DNA from: Pseudomonadota bacterium | GTDB lineage: Bacteria; Pseudomonadota; Alphaproteobacteria; Ferrovibrionales; Ferrovibrionaceae | Assembly (NCBI GenBank): GCA_023434425.1 | Contig: JAEYSS010000288.1 | Location: 1-10,105, forward strand | DNA length: 10,105 nucleotides | Reading direction: 5' to 3' | In this document: positions 1 to 6,784 of the stretch, one piece after another | How positions within the stretch are numbered: the first letter of the stretch is position 1 | Layout: the number at the start of each line of letters is the position of its first letter | Notes under the pieces: model-generated | Databases searched by the model: none | Seen by the model: the letters and a program-made list of their open reading frames with translations, nothing else | Told to the model about the DNA's origin: nothing | Program-made: the position numbers and the translations under genes

Positions 1-756
1 GAGGCCGGCGGCAAGGGCCTGTTCACCAAGGAGATCGAGGACGCGCTGCTGAGCGGCGAGATCGATCTCGCCGTGCATTCGATGAAGGACATGCCGACGG
101 CGCTCCCCGAAGGCCTGATGATGGGGGCCTATCTGCCGCGCGAAGACGTGCGCGACGTGCTGCTGGCCATGGCACCGATGAGTCTCGCCGAGATTCCGCA
201 AGGCGCCACGGTGGGGACGGCGTCGTTACGCCGCAAAGCCTTCCTGCTGGCGCGCCGGCCCGATCTGAAGGTCGTCACCTTCCGTGGCAATGTGCAGACC
301 CGCCTGCGCAAGCTGGCAGCCGGCGACGTCGCGGCCACTTTCCTGGCGATGGCGGGGCTCAACCGCCTGAAGATCGCACCAAAGGGCATGCGTGTGCTGC
401 AGACCGACGAAATGCTGCCCGCCGTGGCACAGGGCGCCATCGGCCTCGAATGCCGCGAGAATGACGCGCGCGTGATGGACTACCTGAAACCTTTGGACGA
501 CGCCGCGACGCGCATGCGGGTCGACGCCGAGCGCGCACTGCTCGCCGTGCTGGATGGTTCCTGCCGCACGCCGATTGCCGCACTCGCCGAACTGGATGGC
601 GTCGGCTTGCGGTTGCGCGGTGCGATCGCGCGGCCCGATGGCACGGAGCTCATCGAGATCGAACGTCGCGGCAATGCGCGCGATGGCGTGAAGCTGGGCC
701 AGGATGCCGGCGCGGACCTCAAAAGCCGCATCGGCCCGGACTTCTTCACAGAATAA
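1..756 (+). CDS. hemC: Hydroxymethylbilane synthase (porphobilinogen deaminase), 5' end outside the window
   Basis: The enzyme condenses four porphobilinogen molecules into hydroxymethylbilane in cytosolic tetrapyrrole (heme) synthesis. The reading frame is open from base 1 to a TAA at 754-756, giving 251 visible residues. It opens with the family motif GGKGLFTKEIE and continues into DLAVHSMKDMPT (visible residues about 22-33), whose Asp30 matches the catalytic Asp84 of the E. coli enzyme. The dipyrromethane cofactor cysteine is in DGSCRTPIAAL (Cys188, codon 562-564). The Asp-to-Cys distance of 158 residues equals the E. coli spacing (84 to 242), so about 54 N-terminal residues are missing. 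The ATG at 121 and other internal starts are not real starts, because conserved sequence lies upstream. The stop overlaps the hemD start by one base (TAATG), which suggests translational coupling. Identification is firm. Confidence 0.97.
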   Translation, partial: EAGGKGLFTKEIEDALLSGEIDLAVHSMKDMPTALPEGLMMGAYLPREDVRDVLLAMAPMSLAEIPQGATVGTASLRRKAFLLARRPDLKVVTFRGNVQTRLRKLAAGDVAATFLAMAGLNRLKIAPKGMRVLQTDEMLPAVAQGAIGLECRENDARVMDYLKPLDDAATRMRVDAERALLAVLDGSCRTPIAALAELDGVGLRLRGAIARPDGTELIEIERRGNARDGVKLGQDAGADLKSRIGPDFFTE

Positions 757-1469
757 TGCGCCTGCTGCTGACACGGCCCGAAGCGGAGTCGCAGGCCTTG
801 CGCGAAAAGCTGCAGGCGCTGGGCCACGGTGTCGATACCGCGCCCATGCTGGCGATCCGGCAGAAACATGATGTCGCGCAGGAATTGTCTTCGGCTCTCG
901 ATGGCGTGACGGCGCTGCTGTTCACCTCGGCCAATGGCGTGCGCGCTTTCGCCGATGCGGAATCCCGGCGGGATTTCATGGTCTATGCCGTCGGCCCGGC
1001 CAGCGCACTGGCGGCACAGGCCGCCGGGTTTACGCGGGTCGAGGCGGCCGGCGGCGATGTCCATCTGCTGGCGGATCTGGTGCGGGCGCGGCACTCCCGC
1101 GACGCCGGAGCGTTACTGCATGCGGCCGGCTCGGCCCGGGCCGGCGACCTGCAGGCCATGCTGCGACAGGATGGATATGACGTGCGCCGCACGGTGCTCT
1201 ACGATGCCGAGACGGCGATCCGGCTGCCCCCTGCGGTGGCCGGGCGTTTCGCGTCGAAGGGCTATGACGGGGTGCTGTTTTTCTCTCCCCGCACGGCGGC
1301 CACATTTGTTAATTTGGTGCAGGCAGCCGGGATTGCCGGCGGCGCAGCGGTAGCCACCGCCTGGTGCCTGAGCGACAATGTCGCGCGCGAAGCCGGCGCA
1401 TTGCCCTGGAAGGCGGTGCAGGTGGCGCAGAGTCCCGGCGAGGCCGATCTGGTCGCGCTGCTGCAGTAG
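756..1469 (+). CDS. hemD: Uroporphyrinogen-III synthase
   Basis: HemD cyclises hydroxymethylbilane to uroporphyrinogen III, the step right after HemC. The 237-residue length is normal for the family, which is poorly conserved in sequence. Recognisable segments are the N-terminal LLLTRPEAESQALREKL, the first-domain motif LLFTSANGVRAFA (about residues 54-66), the VYAVGPASALAAQAAGF linker-region motif, VLYDAETA, and the second-domain motif FFSPRTAATFVNL, whose SP-T pattern is typical of HemD. The ATG at 756 overlaps the hemC stop by one base. That coupling, and the RPE motif immediately after the start, support this start. Co-transcription with hemC and the two downstream membrane-protein genes is inferred from the 10-nt gap to the next start and the shared strand. 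Confidence 0.93.
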   Translation: MRLLLTRPEAESQALREKLQALGHGVDTAPMLAIRQKHDVAQELSSALDGVTALLFTSANGVRAFADAESRRDFMVYAVGPASALAAQAAGFTRVEAAGGDVHLLADLVRARHSRDAGALLHAAGSARAGDLQAMLRQDGYDVRRTVLYDAETAIRLPPAVAGRFASKGYDGVLFFSPRTAATFVNLVQAAGIAGGAAVATAWCLSDNVAREAGALPWKAVQVAQSPGEADLVALLQ

Positions 1470-1479
1470 CGGAGTCACG

Positions 1480-2571
1480 ATGAGCGAGAAGCCAGCGCAG
1501 GAAAAGATCATCGACGCCGAGGTCGAGCCGCTGGGCAAGAGCGGCAGCGGAACCGGCCGCAGCCTGCGGATCGTGCTGTATCTGCTGGCCGCCGTGCTGC
1601 TCTCGGTGGCGATTGCCGTCGGGTATCATTTCGCGGTCAGCGGCCGGCTCGACGACCTGCTCGGCAAGGTGACAAACGTCGCGTCCCCATCCACCACGCC
1701 ACAGCCGGCCGAGCCGGCACCCGCGCCGACACCGGCGCCGGCGGCGGCGAACACGGCCGCGCCGCCGTCCGTGGCGCCGATGTCGCCGCGCGATGTCCGG
1801 CTCGACCAGCTCGAAAACCGTTTCGCCGGCCTGACCGCCAGCCTCGAACGCCTGCAGCAGCTGCCGGCGTCCAATGCGGCCGATCCGCAGAAGCTGAATG
1901 ACCTCGAACAGCAGGTTGCGTCGCTACGCGCCGCGCTCGAAGCGGCGACGACGCAGCGCACGGCGTTGCAAACTCAGCTGGCCGAACTGCAGGGGCGCAT
2001 GACGGCGCTGAGCGAGGCGCGGCTGGCCTCCCTGCGTGAACCTTTCGTACAGCTGATCGGCTGGAGCGAACTGCGCGAACATGCCCGCCGCGGCGAAGCA
2101 TTTACGCGCGAAGCGGCGGCGCTCGGTGCCTATGCCGAGGCGCAGGGCGGCAACCTGAAAACCGCCTTTGCCGCCGTGCAGCCCTTTGCCGAACAGCCGG
2201 TGGCATCCGCTGCTGCTCTTGCCGCGCGCTTCGACGCTTTGGCCGATCAGCAGCGCGCTACGCCCGCGACACCCGATGCAACGGCTGCGGCCGACAAGGC
2301 CTGGTGGCAGCGTGCGGTCGACAAGCTGAGTGGTCTCGTCAGCATTCGCCGCGCCGGTGCGCCCGATGCCGCCACGGTGGACGGCCGGCTCGATCTGGCA
2401 GCGGCTGCGCTGGCGCAGGGCGATCTGACAGCCGCCGTCGCCGAACTCGACGGCCTGACGCTGATCGCGCCACTGAATGACTGGCGCGCGCAGGCGCAGG
2501 CGCGGCTGAAACTCGATGCCGCCCTGGATGCTTACGGCGCGGCATTGCGCGCCCACCTGACGGTGCAGTGA
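1480..2571 (+). CDS. Mitofilin/Mic60-like membrane protein (COG4223 type)
   Basis: This 363-residue protein resembles the alphaproteobacterial mitofilin homologue that sits between hemD and hemY in many genomes of the class. Visible layout: a charged cytoplasmic N-terminus (residues 1-27), one transmembrane helix (about 29-51, LYLLAAVLLSVAIAVGY), a Pro/Ala-rich linker (about 60-100), a long heptad-like coiled coil (about 105-195, LDQLENRFAGLTASLERLQQ onward), and an Ala-rich helical C-terminus (about 200-363) in the mitofilin-domain position. Family knowledge: mitochondrial Mic60 shapes crista junctions, and bacterial homologues are linked to intracytoplasmic membranes and envelope contacts. 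The start at 1480 has GGAG at 1471-1474, five bases upstream. An in-frame ATG at 1378 would overlap hemD by 92 bp and add an unlikely basic stretch, so it was not used. Family assignment rests on layout and neighbours more than on strongly conserved residues. Confidence 0.82.
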   Translation: MSEKPAQEKIIDAEVEPLGKSGSGTGRSLRIVLYLLAAVLLSVAIAVGYHFAVSGRLDDLLGKVTNVASPSTTPQPAEPAPAPTPAPAAANTAAPPSVAPMSPRDVRLDQLENRFAGLTASLERLQQLPASNAADPQKLNDLEQQVASLRAALEAATTQRTALQTQLAELQGRMTALSEARLASLREPFVQLIGWSELREHARRGEAFTREAAALGAYAEAQGGNLKTAFAAVQPFAEQPVASAAALAARFDALADQQRATPATPDATAAADKAWWQRAVDKLSGLVSIRRAGAPDAATVDGRLDLAAAALAQGDLTAAVAELDGLTLIAPLNDWRAQAQARLKLDAALDAYGAALRAHLTVQ

Positions 2572-2572
2572 C

Positions 2573-3898
2573 ATGTGGCGTCTGCTGCGCGGCGCGCTGG
2601 TTCTGATCGCGCTGATGGCGCTGGCCGGCTTTGCCGCCTGGATCGCCGACCAGCCCGGCCGCGTCGCGCTCACCTGGTTCGGCTATCGCATCGAGGCGCC
2701 GGCGCCGCTGCTGGCGCTCGGGCTGCTGCTGCTGGGGCTCGCGGCCTTCATGCTGACCTGGGCACTGGCCTGGGCCGCGGCTCTGCCGCAGCGCCGCCGG
2801 CTGAAACGCCAGCAGAAGGGCTATGCCAATTTCGCCGCCGGCATGGTGGCGGTGGCAGCCGGCGAAGCAGATCGCGCGCTCAGCCTGGCCGACAAGGCGC
2901 GCAAACAGCTCGACGATCCGGCGCTGTCGCGTTTGCTGGTGGCGCATGCCGCGCAGCTGAAAGGTGACGCGGCGCTGGCGCATGAAGCCTATCTCGCGCT
3001 GAGCCAGGATCCCGGCACGGCCTTTCTCGGCACGCGCGGGTTGCTGGCCGATGCGCGGCGCGGCAACGATCGCGTCACGGCGCTGGAACAGGCGCAGCGC
3101 GCCTCGCGACTGCGTCCGTCGTCGCCCTTCGCGGCCGAAGCCGAATTGCAGCTGCTGGTCGAAGCCGGCGACTGGGATGCTGCACGCAAGCGGCTGGAAC
3201 TGGCGCGCAAGAAGAAAGCCGTCACGCGCGAAGCAGCAGCCGCATTGTCGGCGCGGCTCGATCTGGCCGAAGCGCAGGCGGCAATGGCGCGCGACGACCG
3301 GCGCATGGCGCGGCAATGGGCCGAGCGCGCCGCGAAAGTGCTGCCCGAGCATCCGGTGCCGCCGGTGCTGATGGCGCGCGCCGCCGACCATCACAATGCG
3401 CGCGAAGCCGCCAGCTTCCACCTCAGACGCGCCTTTGCGCGCGCGCCGTCGGAAGCGCTGGCCGAGGCCTGGCTGATGCTGCAGCGGGAAACACCGGCCG
3501 AGCGGCTGATGACCGCCGCGGAAGACTTCGTTGCCGAGCGCAAACCCGAAGTGGCGAGCCAGCTGCTGTTCGCTGCTGCCGCCCTGCAGATCCGCGACTA
3601 TGCCGCGGCGCGCGCGGCGCTCAACAAAGCCGGTCCCTCTGGCGGCGCCTGGGCCGCGCGGCTGCTGGCCAAGCTGGCCGAAGACAGCGAGGGCGATGCG
3701 GTGGCGGCCGATCACTGGTCCACGCTGGCCGGCCGTCATGCGCTGTGGCAATGCGGCCATTGCGGCGCCGGCGCGGCCGACTGGGCCCTGCTCTGCGCGT
3801 CCTGTGGCAGTTTCGATACGCTCGATCCGACGCGGCTCGGCGAAGCTCTGCCGCTGGCCGCACCACCGCGTCCGCTGCTGCTCGAACGGAAAGCCTGA
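2573..3898 (+). CDS. hemY: HemY-like TPR membrane protein with C-terminal zinc ribbon
   Basis: A 441-residue inner-membrane protein of the HemY N-terminal-domain family. Two hydrophobic helices (about residues 5-24 and 44-70) flank a short loop with the diagnostic ADQPGRVALTWFGYRIE. A basic stop-transfer segment (RRRLKRQQK) follows, then a long helical array (about 85-385) that looks like degenerate TPR repeats, consistent with a scaffold. The C-terminus has four cysteines, C394-x2-C397-x10-C408-x2-C411, in CGHCG...CASCG, a zinc-ribbon pattern. This HemY is not the protoporphyrinogen oxidase of the same name. Its role in late heme synthesis is genetic and not mechanistically clear. ATG at 2573 lies one base after the upstream stop (TGACATG), implying coupled translation with the mitofilin-like gene. 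The stop is directly back to back with the converging GST gene. Confidence 0.9.
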   Translation: MWRLLRGALVLIALMALAGFAAWIADQPGRVALTWFGYRIEAPAPLLALGLLLLGLAAFMLTWALAWAAALPQRRRLKRQQKGYANFAAGMVAVAAGEADRALSLADKARKQLDDPALSRLLVAHAAQLKGDAALAHEAYLALSQDPGTAFLGTRGLLADARRGNDRVTALEQAQRASRLRPSSPFAAEAELQLLVEAGDWDAARKRLELARKKKAVTREAAAALSARLDLAEAQAAMARDDRRMARQWAERAAKVLPEHPVPPVLMARAADHHNAREAASFHLRRAFARAPSEALAEAWLMLQRETPAERLMTAAEDFVAERKPEVASQLLFAAAALQIRDYAAARAALNKAGPSGGAWAARLLAKLAEDSEGDAVAADHWSTLAGRHALWQCGHCGAGAADWALLCASCGSFDTLDPTRLGEALPLAAPPRPLLLERKA

Positions 3899-4543
3899 TC
3901 AGGCGTCCCTGTCGGCCCAGTCCTTGTCGGTTCTGGGCAGCAGGTCGTAGGGCAGTTCGAAACCCGGCAGGGCGGCGATGCGCTCCCACCAGGCCTTGAT
4001 CTGCGGCCAGGCGGTGACGTCGAATTTCGCTTCCGCCATATGCGCCACCACGCCGAAGACGGCGATATCGGCGATGGTCGGCCGGGCACCGACCAGGAAT
4101 TCGCCGCCGTCCAGCAGGTCGTTCAGCACTTCCAGACCCATCTCGGCCCATTTGCGGTGATAGTCGACCACCGCCTGGTCGGGTTTGGCGAAGCGTTCGA
4201 AAAAGCGCGACCGGTTGATGCCCGGCTCCAGCCGGTCGCTTTCCCAGACCAGCCATTCGCGGATGCGCTGGCGCTCGCGGGCATCGGCGGCGGCGAATTT
4301 GCCGGTCTGGTCGGCGATATATTCCAGGATGGTGTTGGCCTGGCACATGTTGAAGCCGTCATGCACGATGGCCGGCACCTGGCCGTAGCGGTTGATCTTG
4401 AGGAAGTCGGGGCCCTTGTGCTGGCCCTTGGCCAGGTCGATATGGCGGTAGTCGAAGTCCAGCCCGCACAGCGCCAGCATCAGTCCGACCTTGTAGGTCG
4501 GGGCCGAGAGGAAACTGCCGTAGAGCGTATAAGCGGCGGCCAT
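3899..4543 (-). CDS. Glutathione S-transferase family protein
   Basis: This 214-residue cytosolic protein has the two-domain GST layout. The N-terminal thioredoxin fold (about residues 4-82) begins YTLYGSFLSAPTYKVGLML, where Ser10 or Ser13 could be the glutathione-activating residue. It includes the cis-proline glutathione-binding motif GQVPAIVHDG (about 54-63) and an acidic-site equivalent, QANTILEYIADQTG (about 68-81). The all-helical C-terminal domain (about 90-205) carries the fold-stabilising motif PTIADIAVFG (about 155-164). Substrate and class cannot be told from the sequence. Candidates include detoxification or dehalogenase-like activities. It is transcribed away from tRNA-Thr and towards hemY, and the two stops touch in the palindrome TGATCA (3896-3901). 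The start gives the expected N-terminus, although the Shine-Dalgarno is weak: a GGGGG run lies 12 bases upstream. Confidence 0.9.
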   Translation of the reverse strand: MAAAYTLYGSFLSAPTYKVGLMLALCGLDFDYRHIDLAKGQHKGPDFLKINRYGQVPAIVHDGFNMCQANTILEYIADQTGKFAAADARERQRIREWLVWESDRLEPGINRSRFFERFAKPDQAVVDYHRKWAEMGLEVLNDLLDGGEFLVGARPTIADIAVFGVVAHMAEAKFDVTAWPQIKAWWERIAALPGFELPYDLLPRTDKDWADRDA

Positions 4544-4647
4544 GATGCGACTTTACCCCCGAAATCCTGTCCCGAACCCCAGCTGCGCCGCCCGGCGGCA
4601 GGCGGCAACTCCTTGGCCCGCAGCGGCATTTTGGCCGATCTTGCGGC

Positions 4648-4676
4648 TTGCCAAGCCGCCGGCCGGGCCGTATTTT
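4648..4676 (+). promoter_or_regulatory. Candidate sigma-70-type promoter of tRNA-Thr
   Basis: TTGCCA (4648-4653) matches the -35 consensus at 5 of 6 positions. It is separated by 17 bp from TATTTT (4671-4676), which matches the -10 consensus at 4 of 6. The bases just after the -10 are very GC-rich (CCGCGCGCGG), like the discriminators of stringently controlled stable-RNA promoters. Transcription would start near 4683, giving a leader of about 58 nt before the tRNA. An 11-bp inverted repeat (4659-4669 with 4685-4695, one G.T pair) brackets the -10. Prediction only. Confidence 0.4.
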
Positions 4677-4740
4677 CCGCGCGCGGTCCGGCCGGGTCAA
4701 CCGGCTCGGGTATTTCCCGGGGCCGCATCACGGGCGCCGT

Positions 4741-4816
4741 GCCGGCGTAGCTCAGCTGGTAGAGCAAGACTTTCGTAAAGTCGAGGTCGGGGGTTCGAGT
4801 CCCTCCGCCGGCACCA
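4741..4816 (+). tRNA. tRNA-Thr, anticodon CGT, CCA encoded
   Basis: The 76-nt cloverleaf folds fully. The acceptor stem GCCGGCG/CGCCGGC is perfect, the D stem is GCTC/GAGC, the anticodon loop is TTCGTAA with anticodon CGT (reads ACG), the variable loop has 5 nt, and the T arm GGGGG-TTCGAGT-CCCTC has one G-T pair. The discriminator is A73 and CCA is encoded. The anticodon stem has an A27-G43 mismatch at its base. This is the intact version of a tRNA duplicated at 6839-6914. Translation of its reverse strand gives the well-known spurious peptide GGGTRTPDLDFTK. Confidence 0.96.
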
Positions 4817-4873
4817 TCCACCACACTTCCCGAGTGCACTTCCGGCTCCGGCCGCTCTCCGGCGTAGTTAAGT

Positions 4874-4895
4874 CGCGCGGTGGGCGCGGTTTTTT
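4874..4895 (+). terminator. Candidate rho-independent terminator after tRNA-Thr
   Basis: A 5-bp all-GC stem, CGCGC (4874-4878) and GCGCG (4884-4888), with a GGTGG loop is followed by one G and six T (4890-4895). It lies 58 nt after the tRNA and would end the tRNA transcript before the chemotaxis genes. The stem is short, so confidence is moderate. Confidence 0.5.
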
Positions 4896-5002
4896 GCCGC
4901 TTGGTGATTTTTTTGCGCTAAATCAAACACGCACATGGTGTGAATTGATACTCTAATACCTATATCAAATCTTCATATCCCTCCCCGTTTTCAGGCCGCC
5001 TC
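4896..5002 (+). promoter_or_regulatory. AT-rich leader of the PAS/MCP gene pair, promoter not resolved
   Basis: This stretch is clearly AT-richer than its surroundings and should hold the promoter of the downstream pair. Two candidate -10 hexamers, TAATAC (4954-4959) and TATATC (4961-4966), have no convincing -35 at normal spacing. TTGATA (4945-4950) and TATCAA (4963-4968) form a 6-bp inverted repeat with 12 bp between the arms, a possible operator. The ribosome-binding site before 5003 is a weak AGG at 4993-4995. Confidence 0.35.
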
Positions 5003-5527
5003 ATGCATCGCCCGACCCCGACCCAGACCGAACGGCATTTCGGTGAAGACGAAATCATCGTCTCCAAGACCGATCTCAAAGGCCGCATCCTCTATGCCAA
5101 CGACGTGTTCTGCCGGATCGGCCAGTATGCCGAGCATGAACTGGTCGGCCAGCCGCACAGCATCCTGCGCCACCCCGACATGCCGCGCTGCGTGTTCCAG
5201 CTGCTGTGGGACACCATCGGCAATGGCCGCGAATGCTTTGCCTATGTGAAAAACATGGCCAAGAGCGGCGACTATTACTGGGTGCTGGCGCATGTCACGC
5301 CGAGCTTCGACGCGCAGGGCCGCATCGACGGCTATCATTCCAACCGTCGCAAGCCCGAGAAGCAGGCGCTGGACCGGGTGATCCCGCTCTATCGCGAACT
5401 GCTGGCGGAAGAGGCACGTCATGCCGACCGCAAGCAGGGCCAGGCGGCGGGTTACGCGCTGCTGCAGCGCCTGCTGGCCGAACGCGGCATGCCCTATGAA
5501 GAATTCGCTTTCGCACTGGCGGCCTGA
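5003..5527 (+). CDS. Aer-type PAS sensor protein, stand-alone
   Basis: This soluble 174-residue protein is essentially one PAS domain (about residues 10-120) plus a helical C-terminal tail (about 125-174). The PAS closely follows the N-terminal domain of the E. coli energy-taxis receptor Aer: VSKTDLKGRILYANDVFCRI, then ILRHPDMPRCVFQLLWDTI, then GDYYWVLAHVTP. Residues equivalent to those needed for FAD binding in Aer (Asn34, Arg57, His58, Asp60, Trp70) are present as Asn33, Arg56, His57, Asp59 and Trp69, so a redox-sensing flavin is likely (inference). Unlike Aer it has no membrane anchor, HAMP or signalling domain. A soluble chemoreceptor gene starts 33 nt downstream on the same strand, so the PAS protein may be the sensory half of a two-protein receptor. 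The start at 5003 fits the PAS boundary. Codon use matches the host. Confidence 0.88.
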   Translation: MHRPTPTQTERHFGEDEIIVSKTDLKGRILYANDVFCRIGQYAEHELVGQPHSILRHPDMPRCVFQLLWDTIGNGRECFAYVKNMAKSGDYYWVLAHVTPSFDAQGRIDGYHSNRRKPEKQALDRVIPLYRELLAEEARHADRKQGQAAGYALLQRLLAERGMPYEEFAFALAA

Positions 5528-5560
5528 CGCCGGTCAACGATCCCGTTTATGGAGTCCACC

Positions 5561-6784
5561 ATGAGTTTCTTTGCTGGCGGTCGTCAGCGCGTTGCGCTGA
5601 AAACCATTGCCGATCTTTGCGAACGCGCTTCGGCCGGCGATCTGTCGGCCCGCATCACCGATACTGAAAAGCATGGCGACCTGGCGCCGGTGATGCATAG
5701 TCTCAACCGGCTGCTCGATCGCACCGATGCCTTCATCCGCGAGGCCGGCGCCTCGCTCACCCACGCCGCCGAGGGCAAGTATTATCGCGCCTTCCTGCTG
5801 CGCGGCATGCTCGGCGAATTCCGCCGCGGCGCCGAGGTGATCAACAAGGCGCGCGGCGCGATGCAGGCCAAGGCCGAGGCGGCGGCAGCGCTGGAGCGAC
5901 AGATCGCCGAGCAGCGCACCGCCATGGAACAGAAGGCGCGCGAGGAGCGCAGCGCGCTGGCCGACCAGTTCGAACAGGATGTCGCCTCCGTGATGGGGGC
6001 GGTTGAAACCGCCACGCAGGCGCTGCAGGACAATGCCGGCACGATGGCCGGCGAAGTCAATGCTGTCCGCGACCAGTCGGCGGCGGTATCGCACGCGGCC
6101 GAACAGGCGGCGGCGAATGCCCAGGCGGTGGCGGCGGCGGCGGAAGAGCTGAATGCCAGCGTGGCGGAGATCGACCGGCAGGTGCGCGATTCACGCAGCG
6201 CCAGTTCGGCGGTGACGCAGGAAGTGGCGCGCGCCGATGAGGCCGTGCAGCAGCTGGCGGTGGCCAACCGCAAGATCGACGAGGTGGTGGAGTTCATCAA
6301 GACGGTGGCCTTCCAGACCAACCTGCTGGCGCTGAACGCCTCGGTGGAAGCGGCGCGGGCCGGCGAAGCCGGCAAGGGCTTTGCCGTGGTCGCCACCGAA
6401 GTGCGCAATCTGGCGCAGAAAACCGCCGAGGCGGCCAAGAGCATCGCCGACCAGATCGGCGCGATCCAGCGCGCCTCGGATCACACCGTCGCCGCCATCG
6501 CGGTGATCCGCGATCAGGCCGCCACGCTGGACGAGCGGATCGGCCAGATCGCCGGCAGCGTGCAGGAACAGGCCGATGCCACCGCGCATATCAACGACAA
6601 TATCCAGGATGCCGCCGCCAGTATCGAAAGCGTCTCGGCCAGCATGCGCGATATCAGCCAGGCCGCCGGTACCGCGGGGCAGGCAGCAGGTGATGTTGGC
6701 AGTGCGGTTGAGAGCGTGAACGGCGAGACCTCCCGGCTTGGCGGGCAGATCCGCAGCTTCCTCGGCTATATCCGCGCCTTGTGA
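5561..6784 (+). CDS. Soluble methyl-accepting chemotaxis protein
   Basis: This 407-residue chemoreceptor signals to CheA/CheW arrays. The N-terminus (about residues 10-95) has a HAMP-like pattern (ADLCERASAGDLSARITD, then MHSLNRLLDRTDAFIREAG) and no transmembrane helix, so the protein should be cytoplasmic. A long coiled coil leads to the highly conserved hairpin tip: AFQTNLLALNASVEAARAGE (Phe251 at nucleotide 6311) then GKGFAVVATEVRNLAQKT. There is no CheR-docking pentapeptide at the C-terminus (SFLGYIRAL). ATG 5561 was chosen because GGAG (5551-5554) sits six bases upstream. An in-frame ATG at 5549 overlaps that site and would add only four residues. The gene follows the Aer-type PAS gene and may provide its output. 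The last codons and the stop (TGA 6782-6784) lie inside the 67-bp repeat that flanks the insert downstream. Confidence 0.92.
   Translation: MSFFAGGRQRVALKTIADLCERASAGDLSARITDTEKHGDLAPVMHSLNRLLDRTDAFIREAGASLTHAAEGKYYRAFLLRGMLGEFRRGAEVINKARGAMQAKAEAAAALERQIAEQRTAMEQKAREERSALADQFEQDVASVMGAVETATQALQDNAGTMAGEVNAVRDQSAAVSHAAEQAAANAQAVAAAAEELNASVAEIDRQVRDSRSASSAVTQEVARADEAVQQLAVANRKIDEVVEFIKTVAFQTNLLALNASVEAARAGEAGKGFAVVATEVRNLAQKTAEAAKSIADQIGAIQRASDHTVAAIAVIRDQAATLDERIGQIAGSVQEQADATAHINDNIQDAAASIESVSASMRDISQAAGTAGQAAGDVGSAVESVNGETSRLGGQIRSFLGYIRAL

Noticed and set aside
1378..1479. Upstream in-frame start for the mitofilin-like gene
   Set aside because: It would overlap hemD by 92 bp and has no better ribosome-binding site, whereas the ATG at 1480 has GGAG at ideal spacing.
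2339..3760. Very long minus-strand open frame (473 codons) opposite the mitofilin-like and hemY genes
   Set aside because: Rich in Arg, Gln, Gly and His with no recognisable domain, and opposite well-supported genes. Typical shadow frame of high-GC codon bias.
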